From positions 1-36,069 of the forward strand of contig NZ_JAAGNI010000512.1 in NCBI RefSeq assembly GCF_010550605.1: DNA of 36,069 nucleotides, written 5' to 3'. The notes under the pieces are model-generated. The model worked only from the letters and a program-made list of their open reading frames with translations. It made no database searches and was not told where the DNA came from. Shown piece after piece: positions 6,287 to 15,167 of the stretch. The translations under genes and the position numbers were made by a program. Each line of letters starts with the position of its first letter. The first letter of the stretch is position 1. The stretch is from Streptomyces sp. SID9727. Lineage in GTDB: Bacteria > Actinomycetota > Actinomycetes > Streptomycetales > Streptomycetaceae.

Positions 6287-8515
6287 TCACACGCGGATCA
6301 GCTCACGCTCCCCGCCGGACTCCGGGCCGCCGTCACCGGCGGCCGGCTCGTCCAGCTCCTTGCGCAGGCCCTCGCCCTCGACGTCCACGTTGGGCAGCGC
6401 GCGGTCCAGCCAGCGCGGCAGCCACCAGGCGCGCTTGCCGAGCAGCGCCAGGACGGCGGGCACGATCGCCATGCGCACGATGAACGCGTCGAAGAAGACG
6501 GCGATCGCCAGCGAGAAGCCGATCATCTTGATCATCTGCTCGCTGGAGCCGATGAAGCCGGAGAACACGGCGATCATGATCACGGCGGCGGCCGTGACGA
6601 CCCGCGCCCCGTGCTTGAAGCCGGTGACGATGGCCTGGCCGGGCTTCTCGCCGTGGACGTACGCCTCACGCATCCGCGTGACGAGGAAGACCTCGTAGTC
6701 CATCGCGAGGCCGAAGACCACGCCCACCATGAAGATCGGCATCATCGACATGATCGGACCGGTCTGCTCGACCCCGAAGAGCGAGCCGAGCCAGCCCCAC
6801 TGGAAGACCGCGACGACCGCGCCCAGGGCCGCGACGACCGAGAGCAGGAAGCCGAGCGCCGCCTTCAGCGGCACCAGCACCGACCGGAAGACCACCATCA
6901 GCAGCAGGAAGGCGAGGCCGACCACGAGCGCCAGGTAGGGCAGCAGCGCGTCGTTCATCTTCTGCGAGAAGTCGATGTTCATCGCGGTGGAGCCGGTGAC
7001 CAGCACCTCGGCGCCGGTGTCGGACTTGATGTCCTTGCCCGCGTCGCGGATCGCGTGGACCACGTTCTCCGTCTCGACGGAGCTGGGGCGGTCCTTCGGG
7101 ACGACGGTGATCATCGCCGCGTCGCCGGCCTTGTTGAACGAGGCCGGGGTGACGGCGACGACGCCCTTCATCCCGGCGATCTCGTCGCCGACCTGCTTGG
7201 CCGCGGCCTTGCCGTCCGCGCTGTGCTCGGTGTCCACGACGACGAGCAGCGGTCCGTTGAAGCCGGGGCCGAAGCCGTCGGAGAGCAGGTCGTAGGCGCG
7301 GCGCTGGGTGGTGCTGGTGGGCTGGGAGCCGTCGTCCGGCAGGCCCATCTCCAGCGAGGCGGCCGGTACGGCGATGGCACCGAGGCCGAGGACGCCGACG
7401 AGCAGCACCCAGACCGGCTTGCGCAGCACGAACCGGGCCCAGCGGGTGCCCATGTTCGGCTTCGCCTCGGGCTTGTCCGCCGCGTCGGCGGCCTTGCGCG
7501 CCTTGCGGCCCACGATGCGCTTGCCCACGAAGCCCAGCATGGCCGGGACGAGGGTGAGGGCGATGAGCACGGCGATGGCGACCGTGCCGGCCGCGGCGAA
7601 GCCCATCTTGGAGAGCATCGGGATGTTGACGACGGCCAGGCCGACGAGGGCGATGACCACGGTGAGCCCGGCGAAGACGACCGCGGACCCGGCCGTGCCG
7701 ACCGCCCGGCCCGCCGCCTCCTCGCGTTCCCGGCCCTCGGCCAGCTCGGCGCGGTAGCGCGAGACGATGAACAGCGCGTAGTCGATGCCGACGGCGAGGC
7801 CGATCATCATCGCGAGCGTGGAGGTGGTGGAGCCCAGGTCGAGCACGTTGGCCAGGGCGGTGATCGTGGAGACGCCGATGCCGACCCCGATCAGGGCGGT
7901 GAGCAGCGGCAGCCCGGCCGCGATGAGCGAGCCGAAGGTGATGACGAGCACCACGGCGGCCAGGGCGATGCCGATGACCTCGGTGGCGCCGGTCTCCGGC
8001 ATCACCTGGAGCGCGTCACCGCCGATCTCCACGGTCATCCCGCTCTTCTGGGCGTGGGTGCCCGCGTCCTCCAGCGCGTCCCGGGTCGTGTCGGTCAGCT
8101 CCATCGAGTTGACCTTGTACGAGACCGATATGTACGCGGTGGAGCCGTTCTTGGAGACGGCGTTGCCGGAGTACGGGTCGGTGACCGAGGCGATCTGGTC
8201 GGAGCCTTCCTTCAGCTCCCGGGTGATCTTGTTGACCTCGGCCTTGTTGGCCGCGCCCGTCATCTTCTCGTGCTCGGGGGCCTTGAAGACGATGCGCGCG
8301 GTGGCGCCGTCGGCGCTGGCCGCCGGGAAGCGCTGTTCCAGCAGGTCGAAGGCCTTCTGGGCCTCCGTACCGGGGATGGAGAAGGAGCTGGAGGTCGCGG
8401 TGGCTGCGGAGGACGCGCCGAACCCGGCGAGCGCCAGCAGTGCCACCCAGATCAGGGCGACATAGCGGCGGCGCCGGAAGGCGAGCCGTCCGAGCTTGTA
8501 GAGGAATGTGGCCAC
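6287..8515 (-). CDS. MMPL-family (RND-type) membrane exporter
   Basis: A 742-residue transporter with the two-fold MMPL layout. TM1 is near residues 18-36, followed by a large extracytoplasmic domain (about 37-165), five or six helices, a cytoplasmic linker rich in Lys/Ala (about 325-350), and then a repeat of the same plan. The proton-relay Asp-Tyr pairs are in both halves (GLAVGIDYALFIVSRYR and GLAMDYEVFLVTRMREAY). Family members export lipids, drugs or polyketides. The gene starts with GTG, with GGGAG upstream, and follows the tetR gene by 124 bases on the same strand, so the regulator probably controls it. The substrate is unknown. Confidence 0.92.
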   Translation of the reverse strand: MATFLYKLGRLAFRRRRYVALIWVALLALAGFGASSAATATSSSFSIPGTEAQKAFDLLEQRFPAASADGATARIVFKAPEHEKMTGAANKAEVNKITRELKEGSDQIASVTDPYSGNAVSKNGSTAYISVSYKVNSMELTDTTRDALEDAGTHAQKSGMTVEIGGDALQVMPETGATEVIGIALAAVVLVITFGSLIAAGLPLLTALIGVGIGVSTITALANVLDLGSTTSTLAMMIGLAVGIDYALFIVSRYRAELAEGREREEAAGRAVGTAGSAVVFAGLTVVIALVGLAVVNIPMLSKMGFAAAGTVAIAVLIALTLVPAMLGFVGKRIVGRKARKAADAADKPEAKPNMGTRWARFVLRKPVWVLLVGVLGLGAIAVPAASLEMGLPDDGSQPTSTTQRRAYDLLSDGFGPGFNGPLLVVVDTEHSADGKAAAKQVGDEIAGMKGVVAVTPASFNKAGDAAMITVVPKDRPSSVETENVVHAIRDAGKDIKSDTGAEVLVTGSTAMNIDFSQKMNDALLPYLALVVGLAFLLLMVVFRSVLVPLKAALGFLLSVVAALGAVVAVFQWGWLGSLFGVEQTGPIMSMMPIFMVGVVFGLAMDYEVFLVTRMREAYVHGEKPGQAIVTGFKHGARVVTAAAVIMIAVFSGFIGSSEQMIKMIGFSLAIAVFFDAFIVRMAIVPAVLALLGKRAWWLPRWLDRALPNVDVEGEGLRKELDEPAAGDGGPESGGERELIRV

Positions 8516-8639
8516 GAGGGCGTACTCCCGGTCAGGTCGTTGAGTGGAAAAGGGCGTGAGGAACCAGCCCGACGACGAGAGCGGCGTGTCAGGTGGGGCT
8601 TGGGGAGGGGGCCGTACGGAAAAGCGCGGGGACCCGGGG

Positions 8640-9212
8640 TCAGACGCCGAGAGCGGGGAGGATCACGGAGTCGACGTAGTCGAGGAGGAATGCCTGGTCG
8701 ACGGGGCGGTCCTCGACCAGCTGCCGGGTGGCGACGGCGCCCACCAGCATGTGCGGTACGTATCTGAGCGCCGGGTTGTCCGGGCTCACCTCTCCCCGGT
8801 CCACGGCCCGGCGCAGCAGCGTGTCGAGACCGGTCATCTCCGGTTCGACGAGCAGTTCGCGCAGGGCCTGCAGGAGGTCGGGGTTGTCGTGGACGGCATG
8901 GCTCAGACCCCGCATCAGCGCGGCGTCCTTCTCCATCTGACAGTCGTCACTGCGGCTGAGTACGGCATGGAAGTCACCGCGCAGCGAGCCGGTGTCGACA
9001 TCGCCGAGGGTGCCGGGTTTGTTGTGCCGGAGGGCCGTGACGACGAGCGCCGGCTTGCTCCCCCACTGGCGGTAGAGGGTGGCCTTGCTGGAATGCGTAC
9101 GGGCGGCGACGGCGTCCATCGTGAGGGCGTCGTAGCCGACTTCGCGGAGCAGGTCGAGCACGGCGGCGTACAGCTCGCTCTCACGCTCGGGCGTGAGCCG
9201 TGTGCGTGCCAT
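8640..9212 (-). CDS. TetR/AcrR-family transcriptional regulator
   Basis: A 191-residue regulator. The helix-turn-helix spans about residues 12-58 (VLDLLREVGYDALTMDAVAARTHSSKATLYRQWGSK), followed by an all-helical ligand and dimer domain of the TetR_C type (ends in YVDSVILPALGV). The ATG at 9212 has GGAGG seven bases upstream; the longer open frame ahead of it runs across operator-like palindromes and is not coding. It probably represses itself and the MMPL exporter downstream, releasing DNA when a small hydrophobic compound binds. It is divergent from the tricorn protease gene, whose promoter shares the spacer. Confidence 0.92.
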   Translation of the reverse strand: MARTRLTPERESELYAAVLDLLREVGYDALTMDAVAARTHSSKATLYRQWGSKPALVVTALRHNKPGTLGDVDTGSLRGDFHAVLSRSDDCQMEKDAALMRGLSHAVHDNPDLLQALRELLVEPEMTGLDTLLRRAVDRGEVSPDNPALRYVPHMLVGAVATRQLVEDRPVDQAFLLDYVDSVILPALGV

Positions 9213-9242
9213 GGTTCGACCTCCTGTCCGATGAGTCATCGA

Positions 9243-9257
9243 ACGAAACCGTTTCGT
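9243..9257. promoter_or_regulatory. Candidate TetR operator 1
   Basis: ACGAAAC-C-GTTTCGT is a perfect 7-1-7 palindrome 31 bases upstream of the tetR start, well placed to overlap its promoter. The related element at 9286-9303 shares the same half-site. Confidence 0.6.
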
Positions 9258-9285
9258 ACAGCAGAACGGTACCTCGCGCGCCGAG

Positions 9286-9303
9286 CGAAACGGAACGGTT
9301 TCG
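9286..9303. promoter_or_regulatory. Candidate TetR operator 2
   Basis: CGAAAC-GGAACG-GTTTCG has the same half-site as the first operator but a 6-base spacer. GAACGGT also recurs at 9264-9270 and 9293-9299. The element lies 72 bases before the tricorn gene start, so the regulator might also touch that gene. Confidence 0.5.
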
Positions 9304-9374
9304 TTTGTGGCTCGCGCCACAGAGCGCGGGTCCCCTGAGTTGCCGCACCCCCCTCGCGCGGAAAGCATTGGGGG

Positions 9375-12300
9375 GTGAGTGACGACGTCTCGTATCTCCG
9401 GTTCCCGCACCTCCACGAGAACATGCTCTGCTTCGTGGCCGAGGACGACCTCTGGGTCGCCCCGCTCGCCGACGAGGGGGAGCGCCCCGGCCGGGCCTGG
9501 CGGGTCACCGTCGACCGGACCAGGGTCGGCCACCCCCGGTTCTCGCCCGACGGGACCCGGATCGCGTACACGTCATGGCGCAGCCTCGACCCCGAGATCC
9601 ACCTCGCCCCGGTCGCCGGCGGACCGGCCCGCCGGCTCACCTACTGGGGCTCCACCGACACCCGGGTCTGCGGCTGGACGCCCGACCCAGGCGACGCGGC
9701 GCAGATCCTCGCCGTCTCCTCGCACAACCAGCCGTTCTCCTACTTCTCCTGGGCCTACAGCGTTCCGACCGACGGCGGCCCCGGCGGCAAGCTCCCCTGG
9801 GGCCCGGTCACCGACATCGCGGTCGCCGACACCGGGGGCGAGCGCCGCACCCTGCTGCTCACCGGCACCCCGCCGCACGAACCGGCGGCCTGGAAGCGCT
9901 ACCGGGGCGGGGCCATGGGCCGGCTGTGGCTGCACGGCGAGCGGCTGCTCCCGGACATCGGCGGGCACCTCGACACCCCGATGTTCGTGGGCGGCCGGAT
10001 CGCGTTCCTCTCCGACCACGAGGGCGTCGGCAACCTCTACTCCTGCCGCCCCGACGGCACGGACCTGCGCCGCCACACCGACCACGACGCGTTCTACGCC
10101 CGGCACGCGGCGAGCGACGGGCGCCGCGTGGTCTACCAGTGCGCGGGCGAGCTGTGGCTCGTGGACGACCTGGAGACGCCCGACGCCGTGCCCCGGAAGC
10201 TGGAGGTCCGGCTCGGCGGCCCGCGCGCCGGACGCCGTACGTACCAGGTGCCGGCGTCGAGCCATGTGGACGCGGTGTCCGTGGACGAGACGGGCCGGGC
10301 GAGCGCCGTGTCGGTGCGCGGCAGCCTGTACTGGCTCACGCACCGCGACGGGCCCGCCCGCACCATCTCGGACACCCCGGGCGTCCGGGTGCGGCTGCCG
10401 GAGATGCTGGGCAGCGGGGGGCAGGTCGCCTACGTCACCGACGCGGAGGGCGAGGACGCGGTCGAGATCGCCCAGCTGCCTCGCGCCAGCGGCGACCGCC
10501 CCACGCGCCGCCTGGCCTGGGGCCGGATCGGCCGGGTCCAGGAGATGGTGGCCGACCCGGACGGGGAACGCCTCGCCATCGCCTCGCACGACGGCCGCCT
10601 GCTGCTCCTGGACACCGGCGAGGAGACGTCCACGGGTGAGCCGGCCGAGCTGATCCGGTCCGTCAACGGGCCCGTCCGCGACCTGGCGTTCTCCCCGGAC
10701 GGCGCCTGGCTGACCTGGTCGCACCCGGGCATCGGCCGCTCGCTGCGCAAGATCAAGCTGGCCCGGATCGGCGGCCCGGGCGAGCCGGTGATCGTGGACG
10801 TCACCAACGGCCGCTTCGAGGACGAGAACCCGGTGTTCACGGGCGACGGCCGCTATCTGGCGTTCCTGTCCTGGCGCGGCTTCGACCCGGTCTACGACGT
10901 CCACACCGGCGACCTGTCCTTCCCGCTCGGCTGCCGCCCCTACCTGGTCCCGCTCTCCTCGGCGACCCCGTCTCCCTTCGCCCTGCTCCCCGACGGCCGG
11001 CCGGCGGCGGGCGGCCTGGACCCGGTGGACTCGGCCGAGGCGGGGATGACGGAGGGGTCCACGGTCACGGTGGAGTTCGAGGGCCTGGAGAGCCGGGTCA
11101 CGCCGTTCCCGGTCTCCGCCTCGAAGTACTCCGCGCTGGCGCCGGTCAGCGGCGGCGGGCTGGTGTGGCTGCGCTGGCCGATCTCCGGGGCGCTCGGCGA
11201 GACCTTCGCCAACCCGGCGGACATGTCGGGCCGGCCGACCCTGGAGCACTTCAGCATCGCCAAGGCGAAGAAGACCGAACTCGTGGGGCACCTGGACTGG
11301 TTCGAGGTCAGCGGCGACGCCTCCCGGCTGGTCGTGATGGACGACGGCGAGCTGCGCGCGGTCCCCGCCACGGAGCCCGGCGACCTCGACTCGACGGTCT
11401 ACCTGGACCTGCGCCGCATCCTGCACGAGGTGGACCCGGCGGCGGAGTGGCGCCAGGCGTACGACGAGGCGGGCCGCATCACCCGCTCGTACTTCTGGGA
11501 GCCGGACATGTGCGGCATCGACTGGACGGCGGTCCTGGACCAGTACCGCCCCCTGGTCGAACGCGTCGCCACGCCGGACGAGTTCGCGGACCTGCTGCGC
11601 GAGGTGCTGGGCGAGCTGGGCACCTCGCACGCGTACGTGGCGCCCGCGCGCCGCAACGAGGGCCCGCCGCACTACCAGCGCGCGATCGGCCTGCTCGGCG
11701 CCAACTTCGCGTGCCGGGACGGGGACTGGACCCTGCTGCGCATCCTGCCCGGCGACTCATCGGACTCCAAGGCGCGTTCCCCGCTGGCCGGTACGGGCAT
11801 CCGCGAGGGGGCGGTGCTGACCCATGTGGACGGCCGTCCGGTGGACCCGGTCGCCGGGCCGTATCCGCTGCTGGCGGCGGCGGGCGGCACGACGGTCGAG
11901 CTGACCTTCCGGCAGGCGGAGGGCGGCGGCCGCCCGCGCCGCATCGCGGTCGTGCCCCTCGTCGACGAACGCCCCCTGCGCTATCAGGACTGGGTCGCCA
12001 AGCGCCGCGAGGTGGTCCGGGAGCTGAGCGGGGGGCGGTGCGGCTACCTCCACATCCCCGACATGGGCGGCTCCGGCTGGGCCCAGTTCAACCGCGACCT
12101 GCGCATGGAGGTGTCCCGCCCCGCGCTCATCGTGGACGTACGCGGCAACGCCGGCGGCCACATCAGCGAGCTGGTCGTGGAGAAGCTCACCCGTACCATC
12201 CTGGGCTGGGACCTGACCCGCAACGCCCAGCCGGTGTCCTACGCCTCCAACGCCCCCCGGGGCCCGGTCGTCGCCCTGGCCGACGAGGCGACCTCCTCCG

Positions 12301-12659
12301 ACGGCGACATGATCACCGCCGCGTTCCGCCTGCTGAAGCTGGGCCCGGTCGTCGGCCAGCGCACCTGGGGCGGCGTCGTCGGCATGACCGGCCGCCACCG
12401 CCTGGGCGACGGCACGGTGATCACGGTGCCGATGAACGCGGCCTGGTTCGACACGTACGGCTGGTCCGTCGAGAACCACGGCGTCGAACCGGACCTGGAG
12501 GCGCTGCGCACCCCGCTGGACTGGGCGGAGGGCCGCTACGCGGTCCTGGACGACGCGGTCCGCACCGCCCTGGACCTGCTGGCGGCGCATCCTGCGGCGA
12601 CCCCGCCCACGTACGACACGGTTCCGGACCTCAGGCGGCCCCCGCTGCCGCCGAGGTAG
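9375..12659 (+). CDS. Tricorn protease homologue
   Basis: A 1094-residue cytosolic peptidase that trims oligopeptides released by larger proteases. Residues 1-about 650 are beta-propeller repeats (many SPDG and DG-x-hydrophobic blades such as PRFSPDGTRIAYTSW and LAFSPDGAWLTWS). A C1 domain follows, then a PDZ domain (about 770-850) and the S41-type catalytic domain. By alignment in memory with Thermoplasma tricorn, Ser751-His752 (TSHAYV), the nucleophile Ser975 (TSSDGDM) and Glu1033 (SVENHG) are all present, so it should be active. Length fits the Streptomyces homologues. The start is GTG with a weak ribosome site (GGAAAG). It ends 9 bases from a convergent gene. Confidence 0.95.
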   Translation: MSDDVSYLRFPHLHENMLCFVAEDDLWVAPLADEGERPGRAWRVTVDRTRVGHPRFSPDGTRIAYTSWRSLDPEIHLAPVAGGPARRLTYWGSTDTRVCGWTPDPGDAAQILAVSSHNQPFSYFSWAYSVPTDGGPGGKLPWGPVTDIAVADTGGERRTLLLTGTPPHEPAAWKRYRGGAMGRLWLHGERLLPDIGGHLDTPMFVGGRIAFLSDHEGVGNLYSCRPDGTDLRRHTDHDAFYARHAASDGRRVVYQCAGELWLVDDLETPDAVPRKLEVRLGGPRAGRRTYQVPASSHVDAVSVDETGRASAVSVRGSLYWLTHRDGPARTISDTPGVRVRLPEMLGSGGQVAYVTDAEGEDAVEIAQLPRASGDRPTRRLAWGRIGRVQEMVADPDGERLAIASHDGRLLLLDTGEETSTGEPAELIRSVNGPVRDLAFSPDGAWLTWSHPGIGRSLRKIKLARIGGPGEPVIVDVTNGRFEDENPVFTGDGRYLAFLSWRGFDPVYDVHTGDLSFPLGCRPYLVPLSSATPSPFALLPDGRPAAGGLDPVDSAEAGMTEGSTVTVEFEGLESRVTPFPVSASKYSALAPVSGGGLVWLRWPISGALGETFANPADMSGRPTLEHFSIAKAKKTELVGHLDWFEVSGDASRLVVMDDGELRAVPATEPGDLDSTVYLDLRRILHEVDPAAEWRQAYDEAGRITRSYFWEPDMCGIDWTAVLDQYRPLVERVATPDEFADLLREVLGELGTSHAYVAPARRNEGPPHYQRAIGLLGANFACRDGDWTLLRILPGDSSDSKARSPLAGTGIREGAVLTHVDGRPVDPVAGPYPLLAAAGGTTVELTFRQAEGGGRPRRIAVVPLVDERPLRYQDWVAKRREVVRELSGGRCGYLHIPDMGGSGWAQFNRDLRMEVSRPALIVDVRGNAGGHISELVVEKLTRTILGWDLTRNAQPVSYASNAPRGPVVALADEATSSDGDMITAAFRLLKLGPVVGQRTWGGVVGMTGRHRLGDGTVITVPMNAAWFDTYGWSVENHGVEPDLEALRTPLDWAEGRYAVLDDAVRTALDLLAAHPAATPPTYDTVPDLRRPPLPPR

Positions 12660-12668
12660 GGGGCGGGG

Positions 12669-14387
12669 TCACTCCTCGTCGTCCTCCTCCAGCTCCGCGT
12701 CCAGCTGCGCGTCCAGCTGCTCGTCCAGCGCCTCCAGCTCCTCCGCCGGCCGGATCATCCGGGCGCGGAGGTCCAGGTCGTCCGGGTCGTAGAGAGGCAG
12801 CACATCCTCCCGCCATCGGTCGGCGGCGAGCGTCAGGAGGTTCATGGCCTCGGCCAGGCGGCCCAGGTGGCGCAGGGCCACTCCGTAGTACCCGGCGGTC
12901 TCCGTGCGGAACTTGTCGCTGTCGTCGCCCTCCTCCCAGGCCCGGCGGAGGTACGGCTCGGCCTGCGCGTACGCCTTGCGCTGGACCATCAGCCTGCCCG
13001 CGATCATGGAGTCCAGGCGGGAGCCGAGACCGGCGGCGCGGACGTACCAGCGCTCGGCCTCCTGGTAGTCCCGGTGGTGGTCGGAGAGCCAGCCCATGTG
13101 GTGGCAGGAGTGGTGGTCACCGCCCTCGGCGGCCACCCGGTGCCACGTGTCGCGGTCGGTGAAGCGGCGCAGCTTCGCGCACAGCTGCGCCAGGTCGTAG
13201 GCCGCGTCCGGGTTGCCGGCGCGGGCGGCGGGCTCGATCCAGGGGATCAGGTAGCGGGCGTTCTTGCCGCCCCAGTCGTTGAGCATGTCGGCGTACGCGT
13301 ACCCGGCCTCGGCGTCACCGGCCTCGGCCCGCTCGCGCAGGACGGGCAGTTGTCGGTAGTCGGGCTCGTCGGCGGCGCGAGGGCCGCCCGCTCGGAGCGC
13401 GGCGATCCGGGCGAGCTGCTGCACGGCGTCCTTGTCGTCCTCGCCGAACTCCCCGAACCAGCGTTCGGCCTCGTCGTACCGGCCGAGCCGCAGGCACAGC
13501 ATCCCGAGGTTCCACTGGGGCGCCTCCTCGCCCGCCTCGACGGCGAGGCGGTGGGCGCGCTCGGCCTCCGCCATCTCGCCGCGCTGCTCGCACGTGTTGC
13601 CGAGCAGCGCGGCGGCCTGCGGGACCCCTGCCTCGCGGGCCCGGAGCAGCAGCTCGACGGCCTCGGACCAGGCCTCCTCGTCACCGGTCTCGGTGAGGAA
13701 CATCGCGTAGTACATGCCCGCCTCGGGGCTGAGCGCGGAGCCCCGGCGGTAGAGCGCGTCGGCGCGGGGGGCGAGCCCCGGGTAGTCCGCGAAGTGCTGA
13801 TCCAGCTCGAAGAGTTCCCGCACCGCTGCCAGGGCGGCCGGGCCGTCCTCGTCGGCCTCGGCGGCCTCCAGCGCCTCGGCGACCCGGTCGAAGACCTCCT
13901 CGAACGAGTCGAAGAGCCGGGACCAGCGGTAGACGGCGATGTCCCCCAGCTCGACATCGCTCATCAGGAACGCGGACGCCTCCGCGCACCGCCCCTCGGC
14001 GGCCATGAGCCTGCCCAGCTCGATCTTGCAGTCGAGGTGCCGCCCGTTCTCCCATCCCTGCCGGAACCACTCGGCGGCTTCCCCGGTCTTCCCGTCCTCC
14101 CGCAGCAGCACCCCGAGCCCGTACGCGCACCCCCCGTCGAACTCCGCCCACTCCCGGTAGAGCGCGTCCGCCGCCGCCCGGTCGCCCCGGATCTTCCGGT
14201 ACCGGGCGAGGGTGTAGTGCGACCAGATGTCCCCGGCCTCGACGGCCCGCTCCCAGTAGGGGATGCCCTCGTCGACGTGTCTCCCGAACACGAAGAAGTC
14301 CGTGTGCCGGTGGGCGTCCTTGGCATCCTTGGCCAGAGCGGCGGCGACCAGCGCCTCGCCCCGGGTCTGTATGTCCTGGGTGGTCAT
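12669..14387 (-). CDS. Sel1/TPR-like repeat protein
   Basis: A 572-residue, acidic, all-helical protein built of about a dozen degenerate tetratricopeptide/Sel1-like repeats; recognisable units include YDEAERWFGEFGE, YQEAERWYVRAAGLG and YAQAEPYLRRAWEEGD. The last 25 residues are almost all Asp/Glu/Leu/Gln, with LDEQLDAQLDAELEEDDEE. There is no signal peptide or membrane segment. Such proteins act as scaffolds for partners; none is suggested by the neighbours. No clear Shine-Dalgarno precedes the ATG, so it may be translated weakly or leaderless. No enzymatic motif is seen. Confidence 0.8.
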   Translation of the reverse strand: MTTQDIQTRGEALVAAALAKDAKDAHRHTDFFVFGRHVDEGIPYWERAVEAGDIWSHYTLARYRKIRGDRAAADALYREWAEFDGGCAYGLGVLLREDGKTGEAAEWFRQGWENGRHLDCKIELGRLMAAEGRCAEASAFLMSDVELGDIAVYRWSRLFDSFEEVFDRVAEALEAAEADEDGPAALAAVRELFELDQHFADYPGLAPRADALYRRGSALSPEAGMYYAMFLTETGDEEAWSEAVELLLRAREAGVPQAAALLGNTCEQRGEMAEAERAHRLAVEAGEEAPQWNLGMLCLRLGRYDEAERWFGEFGEDDKDAVQQLARIAALRAGGPRAADEPDYRQLPVLRERAEAGDAEAGYAYADMLNDWGGKNARYLIPWIEPAARAGNPDAAYDLAQLCAKLRRFTDRDTWHRVAAEGGDHHSCHHMGWLSDHHRDYQEAERWYVRAAGLGSRLDSMIAGRLMVQRKAYAQAEPYLRRAWEEGDDSDKFRTETAGYYGVALRHLGRLAEAMNLLTLAADRWREDVLPLYDPDDLDLRARMIRPAEELEALDEQLDAQLDAELEEDDEE

Positions 14388-14439
14388 GGGCGCATGGTGT
14401 CAGGCGAGTTGGCGTACGCCCCGCCCGGGCCCCAGGGCT

Positions 14440-14871
14440 TCACGCCTCATGCGCACCGGCGACGACCGCCACCGTCCACGTGGCCTTCCCGCCCTGGACC
14501 CGCATACTGAGCGCCTCCGCCTCCGCCTCGCTGTAGACCCGGCCCACGGTGGCGACCTGGTCGCAGGCGATGCGGCTGGGGTCGGCGTCGGGCCGGCCGG
14601 CGTCGACCACCGTCACCCGGCCCTTGCCCGTGCAGCGGGCGTACACGGTGTAGACGCCTTCCCGGGGCGTGAAGAAGCGCGCGAGTTCGAAATCGCCGGA
14701 ACCGGACGTCTCGGGGACCAGCACGGCCGCATGGGCGGGGAGTTCGAGTCCGGCAGCGCGCGACGGGGCCGGGTCCCCGGCGCCCTTCCGCGGCGCGTGT
14801 TCGGCCCCGCTGCACCCGGCGGCGAGGAGGACGGCCGCGGCGGCGGCGAGAACGGGAAGGTGCCGGTTCAT
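14440..14871 (-). CDS. Small secreted lipoprotein
   Basis: A 143-residue protein with a typical lipoprotein signal: basic start MNRH, an Ala/Leu-rich core, then the lipobox LAAGC with Cys20 as the acylation site. The mature part is a compact beta-rich domain (FTPREGVYTVYARCTGKGRVTVV... ACDQVATVGRVYSE) with two further Cys residues that may form a disulfide. It resembles uncharacterised Streptomyces lipoproteins; no function is known. The ATG has GAGGAG six bases upstream, and the longer frame upstream is not coding. It stands alone, divergent from the MerR regulator gene. Confidence 0.82.
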   Translation of the reverse strand: MNRHLPVLAAAAAVLLAAGCSGAEHAPRKGAGDPAPSRAAGLELPAHAAVLVPETSGSGDFELARFFTPREGVYTVYARCTGKGRVTVVDAGRPDADPSRIACDQVATVGRVYSEAEAEALSMRVQGGKATWTVAVVAGAHEA

Positions 14872-15130
14872 GCGGTACTCCTCGGGTCGGCCGAGCGGTG
14901 CACGGTGCTGCCCGAGGAGAGTACGAAAGGCCGGGTGCCGTTCCCATCCGCTGCGAAAACGTGCCGACGCTCCCGGCAGCGAGGCGAGTTGCCCCACCTC
15001 TGCCGCCGCCGGCTCCGTACGGTCCGCCGGCGCGAGCGCCGCCGCGTGCGGGCCTTCGCCCTCGGCGAGCCGGGCCGCCGCGGCGTCGAGGGGGGCCCCA
15101 GGACGGCTTCCCGCCATCCGTCGCCGCCAC

Positions 15131-15161
15131 TTGCGTCTCCCCCGGCGGGAGACCCCAAGCT
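15131..15161 (+). promoter_or_regulatory. MerR-type promoter with 19-bp spacer and internal palindrome, probably giving a leaderless mRNA
   Basis: TTGCGT (-35, 15131-15136) and CAAGCT (-10, 15156-15161) are 19 bp apart, the over-long spacing typical of MerR-activated promoters. Within the spacer lies the perfect palindrome GTCTCCC-CCGGC-GGGAGAC (15135-15153). A start site 7 bases after the -10 falls on the A of the ATG at 15168. Confidence 0.65.
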
Positions 15162-15167
15162 GGCCCC

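Noticed and set aside
6611..8767. A 718-codon open frame opposite the MMPL gene
   Set aside because: The MMPL protein is unmistakable on the other strand; the antisense product is His/Asp/Arg low-complexity.
9573..11672. A 699-codon open frame opposite the tricorn protease gene
   Set aside because: Antisense shadow; the tricorn active-site motifs fix the true strand and frame.
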